Counted from the first letter of the stretch, positions 52,438 through 61,856 are shown. The stretch: DNA of 64,000 bases from Salaquimonas sp041736675 (GCA_041736675.1 JBGSTD010000061.1:1-64000), one strand, 5' to 3'. Numbers and translations: made by a program. The notes: generated by a model from the letters alone, not told the origin.

Positions 52438-53847
52438 TTATAGATAGATCGGCTTGCCGCTTGTTGCCATGGCCGCCTCGCGTACCGCTTCACTCATCGT
52501 CGGGTGGGCATGGCAGGTGCGTGCCAGATCTTCCGATGATCCGCCAAACTCCATCAGCACCGCACATTCGTGGATCATCTCACCGGCACCAAAGCCGACA
52601 ATGTGAGCACCAAGTACCCGGTCGGTTGTCTTGTCGGCGAGAAACTTCACGAATCCGTCCGTGTTGTTCATTGCCCTGGCGCGGCCATTGGCCGAGAACG
52701 GAAACTTGCCTGCAACATACTCGATGCCGGCCTTTTTCAGTTCTTCCTCAGTGGCGCCAACGGATGCCACTTCCGGCTGAGTGTACACAACTCCCGGAAT
52801 GACATTGTAGTTCACGTGGCCAGCTTGCCCTGCCAATACTTCTGCCACAGCAGAACCTTCGTCTTCAGCCTTGTGGGCAAGCATCGGCCCGTCGATCACA
52901 TCGCCAATCGCGTATATGCCCTTGATATTAGTCTGCCAATGGGCATCCGTCTTCACCTTGCCGCGTTCCATTTCAACGCCGAGCGCCTCAAGTCCAAGCC
53001 CGTCTGTATAAGGTTTGCGGCCGGTGGCAACGAGAACAATGTCAGCTTCAATCGTCTGCGCGTCACCGCCCTTGACGGGTTCGAAAGTGACAGTTGCACC
53101 CTTCTTCGATTTTTCAACACCGGTGACTTTTGATCCCAGCTTGAATGCCATGCCCTGTTTTTCAAGAATGCGCTGGAACTGCTTGGAGACATCATTGTCC
53201 ATCGAGCCAAGGATTGTATCGAGATATTCGACCACCGTTACCTTGGCACCTAGCCGCATCCATACCGAACCCATTTCAAGGCCAATGACGCCGCCACCGA
53301 CTACCACAAGATGTTCCGGAATTTTCGAAAGAAGCAGCGCGCCTGTTGAGGAAATGATGGTTTTCTCGTCAATCTTCACGTCAACGCCCGGTATTCCGGC
53401 AACATCCGACCCTGTGGCTATAACGATGTTCTTGGCTTCAAGGGTCTGTTCCTTGCCATTTTCACCCTTGACCACCACCTTGCCGGCAGCCGCAATCGAG
53501 CCTGTTCCATGAAACGTCGTCACCTTGTTCTTTTTCAACAGGAACCGCACACCGTCGACATTGGCTTTCACCGTCGCATCCTTGTGGCCCATCATGGCCT
53601 TGAGATCGAGTTTCGGCTTGCCAACCACAACGCCGAGTTTCTCAAGTCCGTGGCCAGCCTCGTGAAACATTTCCGATGCATGCAACAGCGCCTTGGAGGG
53701 AATGCAGCCGATGTTGAGGCAGGTGCCGCCAAAGGTCTTCATCTTCTCGACAATTGCCGTCTTAAGGCCGAGTTGTGCGGCCTTGATCGCGCAGACATAG
53801 CCGCCGGGGCCGGAGCCGATTATGATAACGTCAAATTGGTCAGACAT
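52438..53847 (-). CDS. lpd: Dihydrolipoyl dehydrogenase (E3)
   Basis: 469 residues, usual length. E3 reoxidises dihydrolipoyl groups with NAD+. FAD motif IIGSGPGGYVCAIKAAQLG, redox-active disulfide GGTCLNIGCIPSKALL, NAD motif VVVGGGVIGLEMGSVW, second FAD motif GIYAIGDVIDGPML, and the catalytic His-Glu in CHAHPTMSEAVREA are all present. It is the last gene of the sucAB-lpd block, so it is probably the E3 of 2-oxoglutarate dehydrogenase, and it may also serve other complexes. The SDR gene upstream ends 32 bases before it. Confidence 0.96.
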   Translation of the reverse strand: MSDQFDVIIIGSGPGGYVCAIKAAQLGLKTAIVEKMKTFGGTCLNIGCIPSKALLHASEMFHEAGHGLEKLGVVVGKPKLDLKAMMGHKDATVKANVDGVRFLLKKNKVTTFHGTGSIAAAGKVVVKGENGKEQTLEAKNIVIATGSDVAGIPGVDVKIDEKTIISSTGALLLSKIPEHLVVVGGGVIGLEMGSVWMRLGAKVTVVEYLDTILGSMDNDVSKQFQRILEKQGMAFKLGSKVTGVEKSKKGATVTFEPVKGGDAQTIEADIVLVATGRKPYTDGLGLEALGVEMERGKVKTDAHWQTNIKGIYAIGDVIDGPMLAHKAEDEGSAVAEVLAGQAGHVNYNVIPGVVYTQPEVASVGATEEELKKAGIEYVAGKFPFSANGRARAMNNTDGFVKFLADKTTDRVLGAHIVGFGAGEMIHECAVLMEFGGSSEDLARTCHAHPTMSEAVREAAMATSGKPIYL

Positions 53848-53879
53848 GTTGTTTCCTGTCCTGGTATTTCAAGCGAATC

Positions 53880-54623
53880 TCAGCGCCCGCCTGTTACATC
53901 AATGGTTGTTCCGGTCACATAGGAAGCCGCATCGCTCAGGAGCCAGAGGATCGCCTGTGCCACCTCTTCCGCACTGCCTTCGCGCTTCATCGGCACAGCA
54001 CCGCGCATCTGGGCAACCCTGTCGGGTTCTCCGCCAGAGGCATGAATATCGGTATCTATAATACCGGGACGAACCCCGTTCACCCGAATTGCCTCGGTGG
54101 CAACTTCCCGTGCGAGACCTACGGTGAACGAATCAATAGCGCCCTTGGAGGCCGCATAATCAACATAGACACCCGGCGAGCCGAGTATGGCAGCAGCAGA
54201 CGATAGATTGATGATATTGCCGCCTTTGCCGCCATGGCGAGTTGACATTGCCTTGACCGCAAGTTGCGAGCAGTAAAGCGTACCCATGATGTTGACCTGC
54301 ATGATCCGTTCCATGCGCTCATCGCTCATTTCGTCGAGCCGCGCGGTCACTCCTACGATCCCGGCATTGTTGACCAGACCCTTGATCGTGCCGAGTTTTG
54401 CCGCTTCTTCAAACAGCGCATTGCAGTCAGCCCGACTGGCAACATCCGAATGAACAGCCTTGGCAACCCCGCCGTTTGCCTCAACATCGGCGACAAGCTT
54501 GTCTGCCGCCGCCTTGTTCGATACATAGCTGAAGCAGACCGTGTATCCGGCCTTCGCCGCAAGTCTCACACAGGCAGCGCCAATACCGCGGCTTCCGCCG
54601 GTTACGATCAATACATTTTTCAT
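53880..54623 (-). CDS. SDR family oxidoreductase in the suc-lpd operon
   Basis: 247 residues from the ATG at 54623; a GTG one codon earlier is possible. A classical short-chain dehydrogenase: cofactor motif VTGGSRGIGAACVR, NNAGIVG, catalytic Ser in INLSSAAAILGSP and Tyr-Lys in DYAASKGAIDSF. Residues after the second beta strand (FSYVSNKAAADKLV) suggest NADP. The substrate is unknown. It starts four bases after the MAPEG stop, in an AGGTTGATGTG context that gives its ribosome site, and lies between sucB and lpd. This pair in the operon is, from memory, common in rhizobia; its role in the TCA cycle is not known. Confidence 0.85.
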   Translation of the reverse strand: MKNVLIVTGGSRGIGAACVRLAAKAGYTVCFSYVSNKAAADKLVADVEANGGVAKAVHSDVASRADCNALFEEAAKLGTIKGLVNNAGIVGVTARLDEMSDERMERIMQVNIMGTLYCSQLAVKAMSTRHGGKGGNIINLSSAAAILGSPGVYVDYAASKGAIDSFTVGLAREVATEAIRVNGVRPGIIDTDIHASGGEPDRVAQMRGAVPMKREGSAEEVAQAILWLLSDAASYVTGTTIDVTGGR

Positions 54624-54627
54624 CACA

Positions 54628-55029
54628 TCAACCTGCTATCAGACGGGTAAGTTCCCAGGCCAGCAAACACAGGCCAATGGTCGCCACAAACCAGATGATT
54701 GTCCGTACGAATGGTATGCCTGCCACATAGGCCGGAACATAAAACACACGTCCCCAGAAATAGAGTTGCACGCCGAGCGCAGTTAAAGTCGTCCAGCTTT
54801 CAGTTGCCTGAACGGTCAGCACCAAGGCTGCAAACACCGGAAAGGTTTCCAACATGTTGTAATAGGCACGCTCTATGCGACCGGCTATGCCTGCATCATT
54901 CGAAAGGTCATCGCGCGGGCTCAACGCATAGCCAAATCCGTTTTGGTAAACTCCGGCAAGAGCCTGAAGCACCAGCTGGATAATCAGCAGGACCGACGCG
55001 TAAATGAGCATTTTCAATTCCAGAGACAT
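54628..55029 (-). CDS. MAPEG family membrane protein
   Basis: 133 residues with four transmembrane helices. It fits the MAPEG fold (membrane-associated proteins in eicosanoid and glutathione metabolism): helix one MLIYASVLLIIQLVLQALAG, then RIERAYYNMLETFPVFAALV, which carries the family's glutathione-region Arg/Asn residues, and the end GIPFVRTIIWFVATIGLCLL. Bacterial MAPEG proteins rarely have known activity; glutathione transferase or peroxidase activity is possible. It lies 78 bases downstream of sucB and couples to the SDR gene. Confidence 0.85.
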   Translation of the reverse strand: MSLELKMLIYASVLLIIQLVLQALAGVYQNGFGYALSPRDDLSNDAGIAGRIERAYYNMLETFPVFAALVLTVQATESWTTLTALGVQLYFWGRVFYVPAYVAGIPFVRTIIWFVATIGLCLLAWELTRLIAG

Positions 55030-55107
55030 TGTAATTTCCTTTGATGCCTGATGAACACGGTGATTTGCGGAAACTATTTCACCGCGATTGGTGGTAAAAT
55101 CAAGCTT

Positions 55108-56325
55108 TTACAGATCAAGGACCAGACGCTCTGGATCTTCCAGGCTGTCCTTGACGCGAACGAGGAAGGTTACCGCCTCCTTGCCATCGACAATCCGGTG
55201 ATCGTAGGAAAGGGCCAGATACATCATCGGACGAATGACAACCTGTCCGTTGACCGCCATTGGACGCTCCTGGATCTTGTGCATGCCCAAAATGCCTGAC
55301 TGTGGCGCGTTGAGTATGGGGGTCGACATCAGCGAGCCGTAAACCCCGCCATTGGAAATGGTAAAGGTTCCGCCCTGCATGTCGGCCATGGTCAGCTGCC
55401 CGTCGCGCGCGGCAACACCAAGGCGGCCGATCTCTTTTTCGATATCGGCAATGCCCATCTGGTCTGCATCCCTGACAACCGGAACAACCAGGCCTTTCTC
55501 AGTGCCAACCGCAACGCCGATGTGGGCATAGTTCTTGTAGATGATGTCTGTGCCGTCAATTTCGGCGTTAACCGCCGGAATTTCCTTCAGCGCATGGCAG
55601 ACAGCCTTGGTAAAAAATCCCATGAAACCCAGTTTCACGCCGTGCTTTTTCTCAAACAGGTCCTTGTACTTGGTGCGCATAGCCATCACCGCGCTCATGT
55701 CCACCTCATTGAAAGTGGTCAGCATGGCAGCAGTGTCCTGCGCGTCTTTCAGGCGGCGCGCTATGGTCTGGCGCAGACGGGTCATTTTCACCCTTTCCTC
55801 GCGCACACCGTCATCAACCGGCGCTGGCGCCCTGGCTGCAACAGGGGCGGCAATCGGGGCCGCCTTTGGCGCGGATGCTGCCTTCATCACATCTTCCTTG
55901 AGGATCTGGCCACGCTTGCCTGATCCCTCAACACTTGCAGCATCAATGCCTTTTTCAGCCATCATCTTCTGGGCTGACGGGGCAGCCGGCATGGCAGCAG
56001 AACTTGTCGCAGAACTCGCCCCGGAGCTTGTCGTTGCGGATGCGGACGCAGATGCCTCCACTTTTGCGGCAGGCTTGGCGGACGCTGTACCTGCTTCAAT
56101 TGTTCCCAGCAGGGCTCCCACCTCAACCGTCTCGCCTTCCTTTGCGCTGATCGCGGAAAGAACGCCGGCAACAGGTGAAGGCACCTCAACGGAAACCTTG
56201 TCGGTTTCCAGTTCGACCAGAGGTTCGTCAACGCCGACAGCATCTCCGGCAGTTTTCAGCCATTTGCCGATGGTCGCCTCGCTGACGCTTTCGCCAAGAG
56301 TTGGTACACGAATTTCAGTTGCCAT
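55108..56325 (-). CDS. sucB: 2-oxoglutarate dehydrogenase E2, dihydrolipoyl succinyltransferase
   Basis: 405 residues from the ATG at 56325; a GTG three codons earlier exists. One N-terminal lipoyl domain with the lipoylated Lys in ETDKVSVEVPSPVAG, then an Ala/Ser-rich linker, a peripheral-subunit-binding domain (AEKGIDAASVEGSGKRG), a Pro/Ala linker, and the catalytic acyltransferase domain with the catalytic His/Asp in SYDHRIVDGKEAV. It transfers succinyl groups to CoA. sucA lies 41 bases upstream. The single lipoyl domain and the length are normal for this E2. Confidence 0.97.
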   Translation of the reverse strand: MATEIRVPTLGESVSEATIGKWLKTAGDAVGVDEPLVELETDKVSVEVPSPVAGVLSAISAKEGETVEVGALLGTIEAGTASAKPAAKVEASASASATTSSGASSATSSAAMPAAPSAQKMMAEKGIDAASVEGSGKRGQILKEDVMKAASAPKAAPIAAPVAARAPAPVDDGVREERVKMTRLRQTIARRLKDAQDTAAMLTTFNEVDMSAVMAMRTKYKDLFEKKHGVKLGFMGFFTKAVCHALKEIPAVNAEIDGTDIIYKNYAHIGVAVGTEKGLVVPVVRDADQMGIADIEKEIGRLGVAARDGQLTMADMQGGTFTISNGGVYGSLMSTPILNAPQSGILGMHKIQERPMAVNGQVVIRPMMYLALSYDHRIVDGKEAVTFLVRVKDSLEDPERLVLDL

Positions 56326-56366
56326 GATGATCACTTTCTTCTTGTGCTGTTCAGGCTGAATTTTGA

Positions 56367-59300
56367 TTAGGAATTATCGCCCAGGGCATCCTCAAGGAAT
56401 GCAGCCAGTTGTGCGAGGTGTTTTGACATCAAACCGGTGGCAGGCGATGCCGCCGCCGCGCGGCCCGCATAGCGCGGACGCTGGTGTTTTGATTTGATGT
56501 GATCCAGAACCCAAACGAGATAGGGTTCAATGAATGACCAATACCCCATGTTTCTGGGTTCTTCCTGACACCAGACAAACTCGGCATTCTTGAATCTGGT
56601 CAGTTCGTGGATCAACGCCTTTGCCGGGAACGGATAAAGCTGTTCCACCCGCAACAGGTAAATGTCGTCAATTCCGCGTCTTTCACGCTCTTCATACAAA
56701 TCATAGTAGACTTTTCCGGTACAAAGGACGACGCGCCGGATCTTGTTGTCCTTGACGAGCTTGATCGCTTCGCCCTTCTTGTATTCGGCATCATCCCAAA
56801 GCAGACGATGGAATGTTGAATTCACCGCCAGTTCAGACAATTCTGACACCGCACGCTTGTGACGTAGCAGCGATTTGGGGGTGAACATGATCAGCGGCTT
56901 GCGGAACTCGCGGCGAAGCTGGCGGCGCAGGATATGGAAATAGTTTGCCGGTGTCGAAACATTGGCAATCTGCATATTATCCTCGGCGCACTGCTGAAGG
57001 AAGCGTTCCGGACGGGCAGATGAATGTTCGGGGCCTTGGCCTTCATACCCATGCGGCAACAGCATGACAAGGCCGCACATCCGCAGCCATTTGCTTTCGC
57101 CAGACGAAATGAACTGGTCTATAACGACCTGCGCACCATTCACGAAGTCACCAAACTGCGCTTCCCATATCGTCAGCGCATTTGGGGACGCAAGGGCATA
57201 ACCATATTCAAAACCAAGAACCGCCTCTTCCGACAGCATCGAGTTGATGACATCATAGTCGCCGGTGCCATCCTTGCTTTTAAGACTGTTGAGCGGAATA
57301 TACCGGCTGTTGTCAACCTGGTCATAAAGGACAGAGTGGCGCTGCGAGAAGGTGCCGCGCTCTACGTCCTGACCGGACAGGCGAACAACATTGCCTTCAT
57401 CAATCAGCGACCCGAATGCCAATGCCTCGGCAGTTGCCCAGTCAATTCCCTTACCTGATTTAATCGCTTCCGCGCGATTGTCCATGAACCGTTGAATGGT
57501 TTTGTGAATATTGAAATCAGCCGGAACCGCGCTGATCTTCTGGCCGATTTCCTTCAGCGTTTTTGCCGGAACCCCGGTTTCCCCTCGCCGCGGATCATCG
57601 AGCCCGGATGCGGTCTTGAGACCGGTCCATGCGCCATCAAGCCAGTCGGCCTTGTTGGGACGATAGTTCTTCCCAAGTTCAAACTCGCTTTCAAGATATT
57701 TTCGAAAATCCGCCTTGACTGTATCTATTTCATGTTCACTCAGGACTTTCTCTTCAGCAAGTTTCTTGCTGTAAAGCGCAACTGTTGTCGGGTGCGAACG
57801 AATGTTCTGATACATCAGAGGCTGGGTAAACGCCGGTTCGTCCCCTTCGTTATGGCCGAACCTGCGATAGCAGAACATGTCGATCACCACAGGTTTGTGG
57901 AATTTCTGGCGATATTCTATTGCAACCTTGGCCGCATAAACTACCGCCTCGGGATCATCCCCGTTGACATGGAAAATAGGCGCTTCAACCATCTTGGCAA
58001 CATCCGAAGGATAAGGCGAAGAACGCGAGAAACTCGGATTGGTGGTAAAGCCGATCTGGTTGTTGATGATAAAATGAATGGAACCGCCTGTCCGATGCCC
58101 CTTGAGGCCCGAAAGCCCAAAGCATTCAGCAACAACGCCCTGCCCGGCAAAGGCCGCATCCCCGTGGATTAGCAAGGGAAGCACCGTGTCGCGCTCCCTG
58201 GAGCCGCGCTCATTGATTTCCTCGATACTGTCCTGCTTGGCTCGCACTTTTCCAAGAACCACCGGATTGACGATTTCAAGATGCGACGGATTGGCAGTCA
58301 GCGACAAATGAACCTTGTTGTCATCAAACTCACGGTCGGAAGATGCGCCCAGATGATACTTGACATCACCCGATCCTTCAACCTCCTCAGGCGCAAAGGA
58401 ACCACCCTTGAATTCATGGAAAACCGCACGAAACGGTTTTGCCATGACATTGGTCAAAACATTGAGGCGACCGCGGTGAGCCATGCCAAGCACGATTTCC
58501 TGCAGTCCCAATTGCCCTCCGCGCTTGATGATCTGCTCGAGTGCAGGGATAAGCGATTCACCCCCATCCAGACCAAACCGTTTGGTTCCCTTGTACTTCA
58601 CATCGAGAAACTGCTCGAACGCTTCGGACTCAACCAGTTTCTGGAAAATCGCCTTCTTTCCCATTTCGGTAAAGGCAACGCCTTTGTCTGGTCCTTCGAT
58701 ACGGGCCTGAATCCAGCCCTTTTCAGCCGGATTTGAAATATGCATGAACTCGACACCAATCGTCGAGCAGTAAGTCCGCTCCAGAATTTCGACCATTTGC
58801 GGTATTGTCGCAAACTCAAGCCCAAGCATGTAATCGATGAAAATCTTTCGGTCGTAGTCTGCCTCGGTGAACCCGTAGGATGACGGTTTCAACTCGTCAT
58901 AGGTTTCCTGGTTGCCGGCAATGCCCAACGGATCGAGATTGGCATGCAAATGCCCGCGCATGCGGTAGGCGCGGATCATCATGATGGCGCTGACAGAATC
59001 CTTGGCAGCCCGCTGGATATCAGCATCCGTGAAACTTGTGCCGTCAGAAACACCTTTTGCCTTGAGCTTTTGGGAGACCACCTTTTCGACAGAACCCCAG
59101 TCCCCGTCGAGCGCCGAGACCAATTCGCCATTGGCATGAATGGGCCAGTTCGGTTTTTTCCAGGAAGCCCCGTCAGCATTCTTGAGAACATCCGATCGCT
59201 CGTCTTTCAGGGAACCAAAATAGTCCTGCCAGTCAGCGCTGAGCGAAGAGGGATTATCCTGATACTGCGCATACAGCTCTTCGATATAATCCGCATTGCC

Positions 59301-59369
59301 GCCGTAAAGGAATGAGGAGTTGGCAAACTCCTTATTGGCTTCTTCGCGTTTTGAATTTTCAACTGCCAT
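56367..59369 (-). CDS. sucA: 2-oxoglutarate dehydrogenase E1
   Basis: 1000 residues, normal. E1 decarboxylates 2-oxoglutarate with thiamine diphosphate and succinylates the E2 lipoyl arm. N-terminal E2-binding segment (SSFLYGGNADYIEELYAQYQ), TPP region with IHGDAAFAGQGVVAECF and HVNGDDPEAVVYAAKVAIEY, pyrimidine-binding domain (LPHGYEGQGPEHSSARPERF), and the C-terminal domain ending LAQLAAFLEDALGDN. AGGAGG lies 17 bases before the ATG, too far in a straight line, but GCGG-TTT-CCGC in between could fold and bring it near. A terminator and mdh lie upstream; sucC and sucD are not there. Confidence 0.97.
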   Translation of the reverse strand: MAVENSKREEANKEFANSSFLYGGNADYIEELYAQYQDNPSSLSADWQDYFGSLKDERSDVLKNADGASWKKPNWPIHANGELVSALDGDWGSVEKVVSQKLKAKGVSDGTSFTDADIQRAAKDSVSAIMMIRAYRMRGHLHANLDPLGIAGNQETYDELKPSSYGFTEADYDRKIFIDYMLGLEFATIPQMVEILERTYCSTIGVEFMHISNPAEKGWIQARIEGPDKGVAFTEMGKKAIFQKLVESEAFEQFLDVKYKGTKRFGLDGGESLIPALEQIIKRGGQLGLQEIVLGMAHRGRLNVLTNVMAKPFRAVFHEFKGGSFAPEEVEGSGDVKYHLGASSDREFDDNKVHLSLTANPSHLEIVNPVVLGKVRAKQDSIEEINERGSRERDTVLPLLIHGDAAFAGQGVVAECFGLSGLKGHRTGGSIHFIINNQIGFTTNPSFSRSSPYPSDVAKMVEAPIFHVNGDDPEAVVYAAKVAIEYRQKFHKPVVIDMFCYRRFGHNEGDEPAFTQPLMYQNIRSHPTTVALYSKKLAEEKVLSEHEIDTVKADFRKYLESEFELGKNYRPNKADWLDGAWTGLKTASGLDDPRRGETGVPAKTLKEIGQKISAVPADFNIHKTIQRFMDNRAEAIKSGKGIDWATAEALAFGSLIDEGNVVRLSGQDVERGTFSQRHSVLYDQVDNSRYIPLNSLKSKDGTGDYDVINSMLSEEAVLGFEYGYALASPNALTIWEAQFGDFVNGAQVVIDQFISSGESKWLRMCGLVMLLPHGYEGQGPEHSSARPERFLQQCAEDNMQIANVSTPANYFHILRRQLRREFRKPLIMFTPKSLLRHKRAVSELSELAVNSTFHRLLWDDAEYKKGEAIKLVKDNKIRRVVLCTGKVYYDLYEERERRGIDDIYLLRVEQLYPFPAKALIHELTRFKNAEFVWCQEEPRNMGYWSFIEPYLVWVLDHIKSKHQRPRYAGRAAAASPATGLMSKHLAQLAAFLEDALGDNS

Positions 59370-59418
59370 GATTGTCGCGGAAACCGCCTCCTGGAAAATA
59401 TCTTGGTATCAACCGTCT

Positions 59419-59452
59419 AAAAAGCCGGCCCCGCATCGCGGAACCGGCTTTT
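59419..59452 (-). terminator. Rho-independent terminator between mdh and sucA
   Basis: On the minus strand AAAAGCCGG / CCGGCTTTTT with the inner bases also GC-rich, four bases after the mdh stop. It should end mdh transcripts before sucA, so sucAB-lpd need their own promoter or read-through. Confidence 0.82.
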
Positions 59453-59455
59453 CAT

Positions 59456-60418
59456 TTATTTCAAATTCGGCGCAATTTCGGCACAGGCCGCACAAAGTTC
59501 GTTCACCGCATCAACCGACTTCTGGAACATTTTCTCTTCAGCGCGGTTCAATTCGATTTCGATGACTTTCTCAACACCATTGGCGCCGATGACGACAGGA
59601 ACACCTACATACATGTCCTTGACGCCATATTCGCCTTTAAGCGCAGCAGCACACGGCATTACGCGCTTTTTGTCTTTCAGGTAGCTGTCAGCCATGGCGA
59701 TTGCCGAGGAGGCAGGCGCATAATAGGCTGAACCGTTTTTCAAAAGACCAACGATTTCACCACCGCCCTTGCGGGTACGATCAACGATTTCCTCGATGCG
59801 GGCTTTGGTTGTCCAGCCCATTTTCACCAGATCAGGCAACGGAATGCCTGCAATCGTCGAATAGCGGATCAAGGGAACCATTGTGTCGCCGTGGCCACCG
59901 AGAACGAATGCCGTCACGTCTTCAACCGAGACATCAAATTCAGCGGCGAGGAAATAACGGAACCGGGCTGAATCAAGTACACCTGCCATGCCGACAACCT
60001 TGTTTTTCGGTAGACCGGAAAACTTCTGCAAGGCCCATACCATCGCATCCAGCGGATTGGTGATGCAGATGACGAAAGCATTGGGAGCGTATTTCTTGAT
60101 ACCGGCCCCGACCTGCTCCATCACCTTGAGGTTGATACCCAGAAGATCATCACGGCTCATGCCCGGTTTGCGGGCGATACCGGCGGTAACAATACACACA
60201 TCAGCGCCTTTGATAGCCGCATAGCTTTGTGTGCCCGAAAGCTTGGCATCAAACCCCTCGACGGTGGATGACTGGGCCAGATCGAGCGCCTTGCCCTCCG
60301 GGATACCTTCGGCAATATCGAAAAGCACGATGTCGCCCAATTCTTTTAGTCCCGCCAGATGCGCCAGTGTGCCGCCGATCATGCCTGAGCCAATCAACGC
60401 GATTTTGTTTCTCGCCAT
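59456..60418 (-). CDS. mdh: Malate dehydrogenase
   Basis: 320 residues, LDH-like malate dehydrogenase as in other alphaproteobacteria. NAD motif IGSGMIGGTLAHLAGL, the 'mobile loop' ITAGIARKPGMSRDDLL with the substrate arginines, the second motif VICITNPLDAMVWALQKFSG, and the active-site His in LGGHGDTMVPLIRY are all present. AGGA lies before the ATG at 60418. It is followed by a terminator, then sucA. The 283-base upstream gap has a low-GC region (about 60590-60700) and a dyad at 60644-60657. Confidence 0.97.
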   Translation of the reverse strand: MARNKIALIGSGMIGGTLAHLAGLKELGDIVLFDIAEGIPEGKALDLAQSSTVEGFDAKLSGTQSYAAIKGADVCIVTAGIARKPGMSRDDLLGINLKVMEQVGAGIKKYAPNAFVICITNPLDAMVWALQKFSGLPKNKVVGMAGVLDSARFRYFLAAEFDVSVEDVTAFVLGGHGDTMVPLIRYSTIAGIPLPDLVKMGWTTKARIEEIVDRTRKGGGEIVGLLKNGSAYYAPASSAIAMADSYLKDKKRVMPCAAALKGEYGVKDMYVGVPVVIGANGVEKVIEIELNRAEEKMFQKSVDAVNELCAACAEIAPNLK

Positions 60419-60643
60419 TTTATGAAATCCTGTTTTGGGGCCTTTTGCAGTTGCAGCCCGTTAAGCTAAAATCTTCCGTCAGCCATTTGACATTGTGATG
60501 ACTGAACGCTGTAAGATATCTGTCCCTGAACAGAGTCTTTCCACCGATCAGACTGCCACGCGCGCCTTTTACTCAAATTTTGAGTTTATTGCAACTAGAA
60601 TTGAAAAAACACACTAATTTCAATGGTTTAAAATTTATTGATC

Positions 60644-60657
60644 TTACGTAAACGTAA
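60644..60657. promoter_or_regulatory. Dyad TTACGT-AA-ACGTAA upstream of mdh
   Basis: Six-base arms with a two-base spacer, perfectly symmetrical in the arms, in an AT-rich stretch between zapE and mdh, 226 bases upstream of the mdh start. No regulator family is recognised with confidence. Confidence 0.35.
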
Positions 60658-60701
60658 TTCAAATCGTGAAAACTATTTGATAACAAGTGCTTGTTTGCAG
60701 C

Positions 60702-61856
60702 TTATTTGGGGGATGCGTCACCGGAAAGGTAACTGACAGACTGCATTTCAATTAAACGTGATGCAGTACGCTGAAATTCAAAGGCCTCAACGCCCCGTTC
60801 CCCGACATAAAGCGCATGGGGTGTGGCATCAGCTGATAATACCAGCCTGATTTTCTGGTCATACAAGGTATCAATCAGGTTGATGAACCGTTTGGCCATG
60901 TTGCGCTGGGCAATCTCCATGATCGGCACATGATCTATAAATACCGTGTGGAACTTTTGGGCGATTGCCAGATAGTCCTGTGAGCCGAGCGGCTTTGCGC
61001 ACAAATCGTCAAAATCAAACCGGGCGCAGCCATTGGCCGTCCTTGGAACCTTGACAATCCTGCCCTTGACCTTCATTTCCGCCTGTGAACTTATTTCGCC
61101 GGCAAGCCTGTTCCAGGCCTCATTCATTGCCCGGTCAGCTTTTTCGCCAAGGGGGGCAAGATAAACCGGCGCCTTGGCCAGCTTTTCAAGCCTGTAGTCT
61201 GTACGTGCGTCTAGTTCGCAAACTTCGCAATGCTGTTTCAGAAGATCGATGAACGGCAGGAAGCGCTGCCGGTTCAGGCCGTCGCGGTACAAGTCATCGG
61301 GAGCAACGTTCGAAGTCGCAAGAATGACCGCGCCTGCATTGAACAGACCCTGAAACAATCTGCCCAATATCATCGCATCGGCAATATCGGTGACGCTGAA
61401 TTCGTCAAAACAAAGCAGCATCGCCTCTTTGGCCAATTGCCTTGCCACGGGCGGAATGGGGTCTTCTTCCTGTGTTTTCCCATTCTTGTAGTCCTGCCGA
61501 TGCTGGTGAATGCGCTGCTGGGCATCTGCCATGAAATCATGAAAATGGACGCGCTTCTTCGGCTCAAAACCGGTGTGCTGATAGAACATGTCCATCAGCA
61601 TGGATTTCCCCCTGCCCACTGATCCGTGGATATACAGGCCCTTGAGCGTCTGCTTCGATTTTCCGCGGTTGAAAAGCCAGCCGAGTGACGAGGATTTTGA
61701 GGCAAGCTTGCTGTCGTCCAGTTTCACCCGCAACCCATCCAAACGGCGCGCCAGCTCCAACTGGATGTCATCACTTTGAAACTCGCCATCACGCACACGG
61801 GCCAGATAAGCGCTTTCAACCGAACCCGAAACGTTTTTGATCTGTGAGTCGGTCAC
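60702..61856 (-). CDS. zapE: Cell division AAA+ protein ZapE
   Basis: 384 residues of the AFG1/ZapE family: Walker A HGSVGRGKSMLMDMFY, Walker B LLCFDEFSVTDIADAM, and sensor region ILATSNVAPDDLYRDGLNRQ. ZapE binds FtsZ and acts late in division in E. coli, and mitochondrial AFG1 serves protein turnover; either role may apply. The C-terminal part (YVGERGVEAFEFQRTASRLI) is typical of the family. It lies upstream of mdh on the same strand, as in rhizobia, with 283 bases between. Confidence 0.93.
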   Translation of the reverse strand: MTDSQIKNVSGSVESAYLARVRDGEFQSDDIQLELARRLDGLRVKLDDSKLASKSSSLGWLFNRGKSKQTLKGLYIHGSVGRGKSMLMDMFYQHTGFEPKKRVHFHDFMADAQQRIHQHRQDYKNGKTQEEDPIPPVARQLAKEAMLLCFDEFSVTDIADAMILGRLFQGLFNAGAVILATSNVAPDDLYRDGLNRQRFLPFIDLLKQHCEVCELDARTDYRLEKLAKAPVYLAPLGEKADRAMNEAWNRLAGEISSQAEMKVKGRIVKVPRTANGCARFDFDDLCAKPLGSQDYLAIAQKFHTVFIDHVPIMEIAQRNMAKRFINLIDTLYDQKIRLVLSADATPHALYVGERGVEAFEFQRTASRLIEMQSVSYLSGDASPK

